Origin: Sepioteuthis lessoniana
Taxonomy: Eukaryota > Mollusca > Cephalopoda > Myopsida > Loliginidae
Assembly (NCBI GenBank): GCA_963585895.1
Contig: OY757934.1
Span: forward strand, 34,404,268-34,468,267
Length of the DNA: 64,000 bases
Direction: 5' to 3'
Within the stretch, counting starts at the first letter, position 1. Every line of letters starts with the position of its first letter. Made by a program: the position numbers and the translations under genes. Shown piece by piece: positions 44,641-56,189 of this stretch. Below the pieces are notes generated by a model, which saw only the letters and a program-made list of their open reading frames with translations, did no database searches and had not been told where the DNA came from.

Positions 44641-45555
44641 GAAAATTCTTAGGGAAAATCAGAACAGCTTTCAGAGAAATCTGTCCACTGTGGCGAAGTT
44701 AACTAATCGTAAATTATAATTTTCTTCACGCCTCTTTGGATTTAGTAAATGTGAAAAATCAGATTTTTGGCATTTTTCTGATAATAGGTTGGTTATAGAA
44801 AAGACCAGATACGATCTCGTATAGCAAGAGATCAAACCGTATTGGGATTTCAAAGCTGGTTAGAGGGAACAACCAGTTAAGCAGACAATATTGAAATATT
44901 GTTTTGAGTTAGAAAGTGTAGAGGAAATGGCCCTTTAACTTGATTTGAACAATAGCTGATTTGGGATATATTTTCAGCGTGGAAATAGATTTGGATTATG
45001 AAGAGAAGTGAATATGATATATTATTACAAATCATGAGTTAATTGGACAGCAGAGAGAATGGATCTACTCGCATAATTTCAAGAGCAGTCAGCCGAGAGA
45101 AAAATATAACTCCCATACCTACACACGCATCAATGAAGGACTCCAGCATCTCACAAAGTTGCTAAAGTTAACTTAAAACCGACACACATATTCCCAGTCC
45201 TGTATTCTGTTTTGGATGACTATAAATGCCATGCGATAGTTGATATTATTTCACTTGATACACTGTTATTAAACTTTTTATATCTAATCAATTGGCATAA
45301 TTGTTCTTCCGAAGAAGGGACCGACTTACCCTGTTCAGAAAATTCATTACCAGAAGAGATTACACTGCTTACCTGTTTAGGAAATATCTGTTTTCTTGAC
45401 CTAAAAGAATCACCACATGTTTTGAATATCAAGCTTGATGATCGACGAATGAAACTCTGTCTTCGGGACAGTTTCGAATCGTAAACGCCTCAGGATTATG
45501 ACAGCTGTATAGAGAGTGAGGTTCCGCATGGGGTTCGAACTGAACTGCGCGTCTA
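44641..45555. other. No recognised feature; one unassigned open frame
   Basis: A 90-codon plus-strand frame at 45212-45484 begins MDDYKCHAIVDIISLDTL and has normal composition, but I see no domain or signal. It could be chance or an exon remnant. Confidence 0.35.
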
Positions 45556-46330
45556 TCAGAAATACGACGTGTGTATAATGGAGGGGGATATCCCCCAGAA
45601 ACTATTTTAGTCGCAAACTACTCAAATGATGTAGCCCTTTTTGCAAATACACCTGCCCAAGCCGAATCCATAGTGCATAGCTTGAAGCAAACAGCAAGAA
45701 GTATTGTCCCCTACAAGAACGCAGACAAAACAGGATAGGGTTCATGTATTTTAAAGGAGAAAGCATCTCCACATTAAATGATAAGCCTCTAATGTCCGTT
45801 TATATTTCTCGGCAGTGATATCCCATCTACTGAAAGTGACGTCAACATACGCATTGGGTTGGCATGGATAGTTATTAAGAGGCTGTTACTCATAGGGATG
45901 GGTATCTGATTTCGGATAAAATAAGACATTGTTAAAGTTGTGGCCGTGTTGTCACGACTGCGGGAAAGCACCAATGGGACGCTAACGAAATGCAAGGAGA
46001 AAAAACTAGATGGGAACTACACAAGAACACTACTTTGGAAGCAACACCCCTCAAAACAGTATATGTACGGCCACTTACCACCCATCTCAAAAACCATCTA
46101 AGAAAGACGAACAAGGCGGGAGAAGTAAGGAAGAACTCATGAGCCGCGTTCTACAATGGGCAACCAACCTGGAGACCAGTGCTGACCGACATGCAAAAAC
46201 TTACAGGCATCAGCTCAATACGGATACTGGATACACTTTAGATGACCTGCCAGAATCTATGACTGATAGAGATGGATGAAAAGAGAGGGTCAAGAGACTG
46301 TGCAATCCACACAATTCGATGATAATGATA
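45556..46330 (+). pseudogene. RTE LINE, old diverged copy
   Basis: Plus strand, several frames: ANYSNDVALFANTPAQAESI (the YADD site decayed to YSND), SDIPSTESDVNIRIGLAW, KKLDGNYTRTLLWKQHPSKQ, YMYGHLPPISKTI, and a late LPESMTDRDG*KERV. The 3' end has GATGATAATGATA instead of a clean (ATC)n. It is more decayed than the RTE copies at 36146 and 57951. Confidence 0.72.
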
Positions 46331-46336
46331 CATATA

Positions 46337-46338
<2 letters not shown>

Positions 46339-46389
<51 letters not shown>

Positions 46390-46428
46390 TTTCATAGAAC
46401 TAATGCTGAAAAACATCAGTAGTGCTTT

Positions 46429-46462
<34 letters not shown>
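46339..46462. repeat. (GA)n and (CA)n microsatellites
   Basis: (GA)n at 46339-46386 and (CA)n at 46432-46462, immediately 3' of the RTE copy. Confidence 0.92.
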
Positions 46463-46467
<5 letters not shown>

Positions 46468-46549
46468 TTCCCTTTACGCTCTTCTATCCCATACATGAGA
46501 AAATAATAGGCCAGATTTCGGCTGTTTAGCCAGAGGAGAATTATTGATT

Positions 46550-46587
<38 letters not shown>

Positions 46588-47170
46588 TTGATCTATATAT
46601 ACATACGTGTCTGTGTGCGTGCGCGTGCGAGCGAAAAAATTATCACAGAGGAAGAATATAAGAGCAAATAAGTTGATATTATCACCTAGTCTATAATGAA
46701 CATCGTTATTTTCTTTTTTCCAAAATAAAATAGAATAAAATAAAATAATAAATAAATAAATAAAGGAGATGATAAGGGAATTAATATTTTTTATTTCGCG
46801 AATAATACAAGACCGTGCGGAATGATCTGAACTTAAAATTTCTGCAGCAGACAGTCGAGTAACACTGATCTGCAGCAGCCATGCCATTTTCGTTACAATG
46901 GAAGTTCAAAGATACATTTTACCGAGGTGCATCATCTCACTACATAACGACATCACGTGGTCGACTGACACACCAAATTTATGTTTCTGGGTTTACCTTC
47001 CGTCAAAAGTTTTTTAACCACGCGAGGGCAAAGCATTTGAATGAGTGTCTTTATAACAAAATTATGACAATAACCAAACAGAATGACAAGTATTATTTTT
47101 TGCTTCGTAAAATTAAAATTTAAAAAAGTACCTATGATGACTTTTAAATTTATGCTCTAACTTTGAGAGA
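46463..47170. other. No recognised feature
   Basis: (TA)n at 46553-46582, an (AATA)n-like run at 46738-46763, and an 80-codon plus-strand frame at 46881-47123 without a recognisable domain. Confidence 0.4.
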
Positions 47171-47725
47171 TTTTGTTGCTTTGATTTGTTTGGTTTTATG
47201 GCATATCAATCTTTGTGGGTTATTTAACGCCAAATCCATCTTTATGTAAATAATCTGTTCTATTGAAAACAATTCAGTTTAGCATAAGTACACAGTTTAA
47301 TTGTCAAAAACATTTCCATTTCAAACTATTCAACTAGTTATATCTAATAATTCAGTTAAGTGTAAATACAGTTTTAATGTTGAAAAAACAGTTCTACTTG
47401 AAATAATTCAGTTAAGCATAAGCACGCAGTTTAAATGTAAGTACGGTTTAAGTGTCAAAAACGTTTCTATTTCAAGCTATTCAGTTTACTCAATTCAGTT
47501 TAGCATAAGTATGCTGTTAGTTCTATTTAACCCATAGATAGGGCCCTATCAGGTGCTACCACTCCGGGCCAGAGTGGACCTGGGAGCGATGGCAATGAAG
47601 GGGTACTCCGCATTACCTCACCATCAGATTGTTTAGTGTCATATACAGGACACTCGTTGGGGGGGGGTCTTATCCCACTGCAGAGAAGCAGTCGGTGTAT
47701 TCTACAGCCCCAGCCGACTGGGCAA
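47171..47725 (-). mobile_element. CR copy, well preserved
   Basis: Tail TTTGTTTGGTTTTATGGCAT, subrepeats around ATTCAGTTTAGCATAAGTAC and CAGTTCTACTTGAAATAATT, then GGGCCCTATCAGGTGCTACC, ACTCCGGGCCAGAGTGGACC and CCCCAGCCGACTGGGC. Useful as the reference copy for this family, with the one at 9901. Confidence 0.8.
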
Positions 47726-49034
47726 ATGTTTTGTTGCCAGACCCTGTACAAATTGACATTAGTAAATATCATCTGTTTCCTACATAACTCAAATTGATTA
47801 CCAAAAGCCACTTCATTCTACGACAAATATCAATCTGCTTTCAAGAATTAAAAAAAGAAAAAAAAACAACAGAAAAAATCGCATATGTAACAAACAATAA
47901 CACAATGATCATCCATTTATACAAATGCATTCGAGAAATTTGGATCAACTGTGTTCGTGTCGACGATACCAAATGTCATTTCATATAATTCAATTCTTCG
48001 TATCGAGTTTTTATTGTAACGCTAAAATTAAATGAATAACGCTGTAACCATGAAAATACAATTACCAATAATAATAAGTGATGAGATGAAACTGAAATTA
48101 ATTTCCCTCGGAAATTGTAACAGCTATCAAAGTTGTTTTATAATCAAATAGAAATAAATCGACTCTAGTGAAGCAGAAAAATATTTTAGAAGAATAATTC
48201 AAAGAAACTTCATTGAGTTTTTATCTTATTCTATATTAATAACAAACACATTTTTTGCACACTGACAGTTATCATTAAGACTTTTAGCATCACCAAGTAT
48301 TCCACAGTCGATCAGTTTGCTATAACTGTTAAAAAAAGCACTTTGTGTACTTGAATGAAACAAAGTGAATTATGCAATCGCAATTTAGAACATATTTTTT
48401 TAAATTACCGCTGACGAGTCAATCCGTCTTCGATTAGTACAAGATACAGAAAACTACTGGATGTTTGTATTAGAGCAAAAGCCCTTGGAGACAAAGAGTA
48501 TCCGAAAAAGAATTGAAACTCGTTCGTGCAAATTACATAGAAAGCTCAGAAAGATTCTCGAGGGCAGTTCCGGAGGTATAAGATTCACACTAGACTATTT
48601 GGAAACTTTTGCGGAAATGTTTGAAAACGATTCCATTTGCTAACTGAATTTTTGCTCCATTCGGTAGGTCGGTGGAAAAAGCCATGGCATAACAATTAAA
48701 TTTTTGGCAATTTTTAATCCCTGATCCTAGTTTTGAAGTACTGGTCAATAAATTCGTAAAAGGAAAAAGCCTTCTTATGATGTCAATTATTATTTTGCGG
48801 AAAAAATAAATGAAGCTAAAATTACTGTATTATATACTCGTGCATAAGTTGATCTCGTGAATAGATCGATTCATAGTTACAAATTAATTTTATTGAAATA
48901 TTTTCTAAAGCCTAGAGTTGCTTCTGGTATTTTCCTTTACACTTTAATTACAGCCTTAAATATTATTTATGTATATTATCATTAACATTTTGCTAAAAGA
49001 TTTATCATCAACATCCTCATCGATATGATCGTCA
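47726..49034. other. No recognised feature
   Basis: AT-rich. A 60-codon plus-strand frame at 48461-48643 is unrecognised. TATATACTCGTGCATAAGTT near 48832 resembles 5168. Confidence 0.45.
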
Positions 49035-49830
49035 GAGTGAAAATAAAAGAAAGGTAAAGGATAGGCAAATACTTGGATCTTGCCAGAGAGCAGAAAAAAA
49101 GCTGTGAAGCATAAAGGAGTCCAGACTTAGTGTTGATTATGAAGAAAAACTTTCCCATTCAGGAGGATCACGTAGCGAAAATGAAAGAAAGCGAAAAGAT
49201 GGAGAAGTACTTGGACCTTACCAGAGAACTGAAAAACTGTGGAACATGATGGGGTAAAACTAAAGAACGCGAAAAGAGCCATAAGTACCTAGACCTTGTC
49301 AGAGAACTGAAAAAACTATAGTAAAAAAAAAGTAAAGTTAGCGACCATAGTCGAGGGTGACCCGAAGGCTCCCTTTTCGATAGCTACTACACCAAGGTGT
49401 AGGGGAGGGCGCTACTCCATTCCCTGGATTGCTCCACTTTACCCTTGAACCGTACCTTATAATGCTGAGTGTTAAGCAAGGTGGTATCAAGTTCCATTTT
49501 TAAAGTCTTTGGTATGACTCGACCTGGGATTGAACCCAGGTCTCCCGGGCCATTGGCGAACACTCTAACCGCTGGGCCAATGAAAATGACGGTGTTACCA
49601 ATTGTAATTGATGCGCCCGGTACAGACACCAAAGGACTGGCACAGGGACAGGAGGCATTAGAAATAAGACGACGAAAGGAAACCATACAGACTACAACAT
49701 TGTTGGGATCAGTTAGAATATCGAGAAGAATCCTGGAGACTTGAAGAGACTTGCTGTCACTCAGACTCCAGTGAGAAACCATCAGCTAACGCTGGAGTAA
49801 AAAGCTCGCAAAAGATGATAATAATGATAA
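49035..49830 (+). pseudogene. RLE-LINE 3' part with internal duplications and nested SINE
   Basis: The box encoding KYLDLARELK appears three times (about 49070, 49205 and 49285), the second preceded by EDHVAKMKESEKMEKYLDLT from the endonuclease region. After the SINE the frame resumes at MKMTVLPIVIDAPGTDTKGL, ALEIRRRKETIQTTTLLGSV and RISRRILET, and the 3' end passes into GATAATAATGATAATAAG. Confidence 0.72.
49331..49582 (-). mobile_element. SINE-1 copy nested in the RLE-LINE
   Basis: Close to consensus: minus-strand GAGTGTTCGCCAATGGCCCG, B box GGTTCAATCCCAGG. It splits the LINE between the codons for ELKKL and MKMTV. Confidence 0.92.
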
Positions 49831-49841
49831 TAAGTAAGTAA

Positions 49842-50090
49842 GTAAAGTTGGCGACCGTAGTCGAGGATGACTCGAAGGCTCCCTTTCCGAGAGCTACTAC
49901 ACCAAAGTGTAGGGGAAGGCGCTACTCCTTTCCCTGGATTGCTCCACTTTACCCTTGATACCTACCTTATATTGCTGAGTGTTAAGCAAGGAGGCATCAA
50001 GTACCATTTTTTAAAGTCTTTGGTATGACTCGACCTGGGATTGAACCCAGGTCTCCTGGGCCATTGGCGAACACTAACCGTCATGCCAAT
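49842..50090 (-). mobile_element. SINE-1 copy with (TAAG)n tail
   Basis: Close to consensus and in the same orientation as the copy 260 bp upstream. Its 3' end abuts TAAGTAAGTAAG at 49830-49842, next to the LINE tail. Confidence 0.92.
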
Positions 50091-50099
50091 GTCTGATAT

Positions 50100-51990
50100 G
50101 ATAATTATGATGAAGGAAAAAAACACCCCCATCCAGAATGATCCGGAGTCATGAACCGCGCCGAACAACTATAGACCTATTACGTGCTTGCCTTCGATGA
50201 GGAAAATACTAACGACAGAAAACATGGAGAAGATTTACTACTTGTCAATAAGCCGTGGGTTGTTCCCTGAGCAACAGAAGGAATGCCACAAGGGACAAAA
50301 CGAACAGGAGAGCTACTGCATATTGATCAGCACATCTTCAAGGAAAGCAAAACGAGGCGCAGAATTTTGGCTATGGTGTGGATTAATTACAGAAAGGTAT
50401 ACGATATAGTTCCTCAAATCTGGATAATAGACAGTCGTAAACAGTACAGGGTATCTGACGAGATCATATAATTTATAGAGAAAACTATGAAAAACAGGAA
50501 AGTGAAGCTGACAGCAAAAGGAAAGGGCGTAGCAGTGATCAAAATCCAGAGAGGGATTTTTCATGAAGAATCCCTATTTGTGATTACTATGATGCCACTC
50601 AATTACATACCATGGAAATGCTCAGGCAGATGCAAACTTACTAAATCGCAGAAAAGATCAATCGGCTAATGTACAAGGAGGACATCAGACTTTTTGCCAA
50701 AAATGAAAAAGAATTGGAAACCCAAATACGGGCAGTGAGGATATACAGTCAGGACATAGGGATGGGATTTGGCATAAAAAATGTGCCCTGCTAATAATGA
50801 GAAGCGAGAAACGATACATAACGGAGTGAATAGAACTACCAAAACAAGAAAAGATCAGAATGCTCGGAGAAAAGGAAACTTACAAATATTGGGAATACTG
50901 GAAGCGGACGTGATCAAACAAATGGGAATAAAGGAAAAAAATTAAAAATTGTATCTCAAGAAAACGAGGAAACTACTCAAAATCAAACTATATCGAAGAA
51001 ATCTCATCAAAGGGATAAACACTTGGGCCGTCCCCCACGTAAGATACTCAGGACCATTCTTAATGTGGACGAGCTTAGAAATTCAACAAATGGACCAGAG
51101 AACAAGAAAACTCATCAGGATGAACGAGGCCTTACATCCCAAGGATGATATGGACAGTCTATATGTATCAAGAAAAGAAGGGAGAAGAAGACTTGCCCGC
51201 ATTCCAGATAGCGTCGATGCATCGATACAAAAACTAGAAGCTGAAGACAGCCACTAGAAACAATATAGAGAACACAAGAATCGACTGATTAAAAATAACC
51301 AGAAAGCAAACATGGGGAAAAACCAACTCTATGGACACATCAAGCGACAAACAAGTGGAATCTCTCACGAAAAAACTTTGATATAACTGAGAACGGGAAG
51401 CCTTAAGAGAGAAAGAGAATCTCTTTTGATAGCAGCAAAGAACAACGCCATAAGGACTATATCAAAGCAAAAATAGACAAGATACAACAAAATAGCAGAT
51501 GCAGGTTATGTGGTGATAGAAACGAAACGATCAGTCAAATAATAAGCGAATGCAGTAAGCGAGCGCCTAAAGAGTATTAGACTAGACACAACTTGGAGGT
51601 GAAGGTGATCCTCTGGGAAATGTGCAAGGAGCTAAAATTTGACCACACGAATAAATGATATATGCCCAACCTGGATCCATCCTGGATCTTGCTAGAGAAA
51701 AGAAAAAACTATGGGACATGAAAGTGATGGTGATACCAATTGTAAATGATGTGCTCAGCACTGTCACCGCAGGATTAATAAAGGGACTGGAGGACTTGGA
51801 AATAAGAGGACTAGTATAGACCATCCAAACAACTGCATTATTAAGATCTACCAGAATATTGAGAAGAGTCTTGGAGACTTGCTGTCGCTCAAACTCCAGT
51901 GAGAAACCATAAGCTAACGCAAGTGTAAAAAAACTACCCTCAATAACAATGATAAGACAAAATAAGATTATTATTATTATTATTATTATT
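50100..51990 (+). pseudogene. RLE-type LINE, RT to 3' end, multiply broken
   Basis: Plus strand in shifting frames: NYRPITCLPSMRKIL (RT start), SRGLFPEQQKECHKG, MVWINYRKVYDIVPQ, VKLTAKGKGVAVIKIQRGIF, FAKNEKELETQIRAVRIYSQ, INTWAVPHVRYSGPFLMWTS, TRKLIRMNEALHPKDDMDSL, YVSRKEGRRRLA, KRERESLLIAAKNNA, the zinc knuckle CRLCGDRNETISQIISEC, then a deletion that removes the PD...D endonuclease box, and the end LIKGLEDLEIRGLV. The RT YxDD region is missing or deleted near 50600-50700 (only FAKNEKELE after it is visible). The 3' end is near (ATT)n at 51968-51990. Confidence 0.78.
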
Positions 51991-52059
51991 CGTTAAAAAC
52001 TTGCAGGCTTATTGCTCTAACTGTTTTGTTATCTTTTTTTAAGAGCATGGATATATAGT

Positions 52060-52252
52060 AATTTGCGAAGCTCTTTGCTTCGATGTGGCACAAGGCCGAA
52101 TGAATAGGGCACCCAATGAGGTAATTTACTAAGCATTTTTGCTTAGATGTAGCACAAGGCCGCATGAATAGGGTACCCAATGAGACTCGAACTCACTCGC
52201 GTAAGTTTGCTCGTCAAGCTTGCTAACCATTACACCACCAAAGGTGCCCAAG
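52060..52252 (-). mobile_element. SINE-5 copy with duplicated 3' module
   Basis: Minus-strand head GGTGTAATGGTTAGCAAGCT and B-box GAGTTCGAGTCTC. The module with GGCCTTGTGC and AGCAAAAATGCTTAG occurs twice: plus-strand GATGTGGCACAAGGCCG at 52082 and GATGTAGCACAAGGCCG at 52147, about 65 bp apart. Confidence 0.78.
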
Positions 52253-53044
52253 AGCATGGATATATTGTCCGAACAAACTTTACCGAGGCCGAAAACATAT
52301 ATGTGTGTATTAGTTTCGTATATTTTCTATTTTGCCGAAGAGATATCACTTTCATTACTCATGTATATTTTTAATTAGAAAATCCTTCACTGTTATTGTG
52401 AAATATTAATAAAACAAATATCTGAGGAAGTGATCTCATCAATCTTGCAAGGATCATAAATTTGTATATCGCTCTGAAGCTAATTTAGACCTTCGAGAAA
52501 TGCAGGAATTCGGAAAGACAAAGAGCGACTTTTTCAGATTCATGTCTTGGACAAAAAACATTATTCATCGGACATAAAAAGGCTTAATTAAACATTGTAC
52601 GAACGCATGGAAAAACAAAGTCCGTTGATTATTTAATTGGTTATTCTTTTGCAAGGGGAATATTATTTATCTTTGCACAAGTTCAAACTTTCCTCTCAAA
52701 ATGGATGAAAAATGAAAATAAATTAAAATCAAAGGAATTGAAAAATATATTATCAACTTTCCTTGTTGGCGTTTCAAATTTCGTCCACTCCACACACACA
52801 CACACATATATATATATAATCTTTATATCTAATCTATAATTCTGTTAGTGTAAAAAAAACAGATTGTACAATTTGCAAATTCTACAAACTGATATCTGGG
52901 AAAAAATTCAGTTAAAAAAAAAAATAAAAAAACGAAAAACACAGGTGCAACTTGAAAATAATCAAGAGGCACGTATGTCTCGTCAAAAGAAAAAAAACAC
53001 CGACAGAATTACCTAAACTAAAACGAAATAAAGTTCTCAATAAA
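52253..53044. other. No recognised feature
   Basis: AT-rich; (CA)n(TA)n at 52791-52818. Confidence 0.45.
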
Positions 53045-54550
53045 CAAGATAGAGCTAATATTATGAAAATAATTACTATATGGCCAAGAGCGAGTCTACT
53101 AAGGTTTTTGCCTAAACGGTTCTTCAGGATCGCATTGGTTTAGGATTTATTGGTTAAAAAGATTCCTCACCAATACAGAAATTAGTATATAAAAAATTTC
53201 CTTTTTCTACGTTGAACAATTTTTATCAGTCCTTTTATCCACTAATTAACCAATTTTTCCTATGTCAGCAAATATTAGATATTTCAGACCTTTGGTTAAG
53301 CAATTTCTTTTGTTTATTATATGTAGCTATGGTTAATTTTTCTTCCATACATAGTTTACAATATCTATCCCCACCTTATATTTTCTACACCTTTTCACGA
53401 TTTCCCATTTCAATATAGGATCTATACCAAATTTGTTTTTGACTTCCCATACGTCGTTGGACAAACTAGTTTTATGTCTAAATATTTCATGTGCGAAGCA
53501 ACTTTTATGATTGTAATATCTTTTTTGAAAGGGCCTTGTTTTGAACCGACATACACTTTTTTTATCATTCCTATTGTTACTATTACTGCTCGGGTTGAGT
53601 ACTTCAACCTTATACACTACACACTCTATTTGACATCTTCCCTTGAGGGGACAGCTTTCTTTCTTAATACACTTACAATTGGGGGGTTCAGCATTTTTTA
53701 TTTCTCTTAAGATTTTTTGTGTTGCCTCAACTAAATAATTTGGAAATGTTAGGCATACAGCAGTAACTTAATTTCACGGTATTTTTTATTATGTATTTTT
53801 GATAAATTACACGTCATAGGAAAATTTTTCCTAATATATATAAAATTCTCTTCCGATTTTTGTGGCAATAGCCATATTATATGCAGGTGGGAACCATAAG
53901 ATTTTCATTTTCCTATTATTACTCCTATTCTGTATATTTGTACTGTCTTCTCTACCTTTATGTATGAGTTTTTCTTTATATCCACAATTTTTTATGCTAT
54001 TTCATAACCTTGCTTTATTTGAGTAAAAATATCCCCGTTTGATGAATTTGTTGATAACCTTATCATAAGACTATTAGAAATTTGTTTAAAGACTTTTTTT
54101 AGGGTGATTAGATCCTACATTTATGTAGCATGGATAGTGATTGTTTTTCCTAAAAGGGGACACCACCTCATCGTATAAGTTAAACGTAACATTTAAATAA
54201 TCAGTAATTTTAAAATTTGCTTGAATATTTAACTTGAATCCAAATTTGTCAAGTAACCAATGTAGTTTCTTCCAAATAATACCGCCTTTTCTAGATGTGT
54301 AATTATCTATTATAATCAATCCGCCATCCCGATAAAATCCATGGAAGCCGGGGTCGATTATATCATTAAGTTTATATAGTAACAAGCACCCAACTAATCT
54401 GATATCTTGGTCGAATCATATGAACCAATTATTTTACACTGGTTTACAAAGATATTGAGGCAAGCACAAAAATACCCATTTTTATCTAATTTGAGGGTGC
54501 TGAATTCAAATTTGGAATCCGTTTTTACTCATCACCTCTAGTTTTGTAGA
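53045..54550 (-). pseudogene. Penelope-like element, RT and GIY-YIG parts
   Basis: Minus strand, 5' to 3': a non-coding lead-in (54550-54435), GSYDSTKISD and, after a frameshift, VGCLLLYKLNDIIDPGFHGF, then YRDGGLIII at 54335-54310 (catalytic YRDDG with the second Asp read as Gly), DYLNVTFNLYDE and YINVGSNHPKK at 54110. A decayed linker follows, then the endonuclease region: MYKVEVLNPSS, KKVYVGSKQGPFKKR in a second frame (GIY-YIG-like), HKTSLSNDVWEVKNKFGID, and a 3' part ending near 53080 with ATCCTGAAGAACCG. PLEs use a telomerase-like RT and a GIY-YIG nuclease. Frameshifts and the Asp change make it inactive. Confidence 0.8.
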
Positions 54551-54671
54551 TATGCATAGTGTGCATATACGGTACATAAAGGCGTAAATGAATTCAGGGT
54601 TAATTCTAATATTGTGAGACTTATGGCTTATTTTTTAGTTATTATGCACTAAATGTAAGTGATAGCATTAC

Positions 54672-54724
<53 letters not shown>
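54672..54724. repeat. (TA)n microsatellite
   Basis: About 26 TA units. Confidence 0.95.
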
Positions 54725-54727
<3 letters not shown>

Positions 54728-55190
54728 GAAAAATTGACAACAAGTAATCCAAATAGAAAGTAGGGATTTATAGAGAAACAAAGTCAGCCGAAACTATAGC
54801 GTTTCGGTTCTGCTGAACCATCATCAGGACTGTGAGGGGTTTTATTAGTGATGTTAAGTGTAGATGGATGTATAAAAAGTGTAAAAATAAAAATATATAA
54901 AAATTTGGAAAAGTTTTATAACAAGAAAAGTTGGTTGTTCATGACAAGAAAAATTGGCCGTTTGATCAATGAAACAGCGTTTCTTAAAATACGTCACCTG
55001 ACATTAGAAACATTGTATAGATTTTTTAGGCATATACATTAATTTTAAAAAATACAGATTTGTATGATTTGAATTTCGTCGAAAACGAGGAATGATTCGA
55101 AATATCTCGATGAACAAACGGAACGTGGATTCTGTACAATGTTTCTAATGTCAGGTGACGTATTTTAAAGAAACGAACGCTGATTCCCAT
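54725..55190. mobile_element. PLE-associated repeat with a 34-nt perfect inverted repeat
   Basis: 54760-54830 matches the segment at 19105-19165 (GAGAAACAAAGTCAGCCGAA, GCGTTTCGGTTCTGCTGAAC). Further in, 54984-55017 is the exact reverse complement of 55135-55168, with weaker pairing extending to 54971 and 55186, around a 117-bp loop. The minus-strand CTGATGATGG...GAACCGAAACG hairpin is hammerhead-like. Confidence 0.65.
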
Positions 55191-55194
55191 TGCA

Positions 55195-56025
55195 CACTCT
55201 GTCCATCTGAAGGAGTTCTATGACAATATGGAGCTTCTTTTAGAAGCTATTAAGTACAGCGAGTACCAATGGAGTCTGTGTGGGGGACCTCAAGGTCATT
55301 GGTCTTCTTATGGGTATGCAAGCGGGCTTCACAAAGTACTGTTGTTTTCTCTGTCTCTGGGATAGTCGAGCTGTATCCCAGCATTACAAGCTGAAAACTG
55401 GGGGTCTAGAAGCACTTTTGTTCCTGGCGAACACAGCCTAAAGGAGAATCCTCTGGTGGACATGAATAAGGTGCTTCTTCCTCCTCTTCACATCAAGCTT
55501 GGTTTGATGAAGAATTTCGTGAAGGCGTTGCACAATAATGGTGCTGCCTTCCAACACTTGTCTACTGTGTTTCCACGTCTTAGTGCTGCTAAGCTCAAAG
55601 AGGGTATCTTTGTCGGACCTCAGATCTGAGAAGTGCTGAAGGATACTGATTTGCAGGAGCTTCTTAACTTAAAGGAACTGAGAGCATGGGAAGCATTCAA
55701 GTCAGTCTGTAGTGGCTTCCTTGGTAACACACGCGTACCAGATTACCAAGCCTGCATTGAGAATTTGCTAAAGTCTTACGAGGATATGGGGTGCCGAACG
55801 TCACTCAAGATTCATTTTCTCCATTTCCACCTCAACTTCCTCCCGCCAAACCTTGGAGCAGTGAGTGATGAGCATGGAGAAAGATTTCCCCAAGACATTA
55901 CGAAGATGGAGAGCAACTATCAAGGTAAATGGAACCCCGGCATGATGGGAGACTTCTGCTGGATGCTCTTGCGTGACATCCCGGAGGCAAAATACACCAG
56001 ATCTTCTAAGAAAACACACTTTTGA
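55195..56025 (+). pseudogene. Conserved protein family of unknown function, broken copy (HGERFxQDI motif)
   Basis: Plus strand pieces join into one alignment-like reading: AHSVHLKEFYDNMELLLEAI, (shift) GDLKVIGLLMGMQAGFTKYC, CFLCLWDSRAVSQHYKLKTG, (shift) VLLPPLHIKLGLMKNFVKAL, AAKLKEGIFVGPQI, a TGA stop at 55627, then the open 130-codon stretch to 56025 with SLKIHFLHFHLNFLPPNLGA, VSDEHGERFPQDI, YQGKWNPGMMGDFCWMLLRD. I recall this as a protein found in many copies in arthropod and mollusc genomes, presumably transposon-linked, function unknown to me. CCFLCLWDS could be a zinc-binding site. The usual HGERFHQDI has His where this copy has Pro. At least two frameshifts and one stop. Confidence 0.65.
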
Positions 56026-56189
56026 CTGTTTGTGGTACTATGAATTGTGTAATTGTATCATCCAAGTATATTGATTGAATCTGTGTTCTTTATCTATCCT
56101 GTTTTATCTGTTATAAGTTGCTGCAACTCTTGAAATATGCACATATATTCTCTGTTTATACTAAAATGAGACTATTTAAAAGCCAGAAA

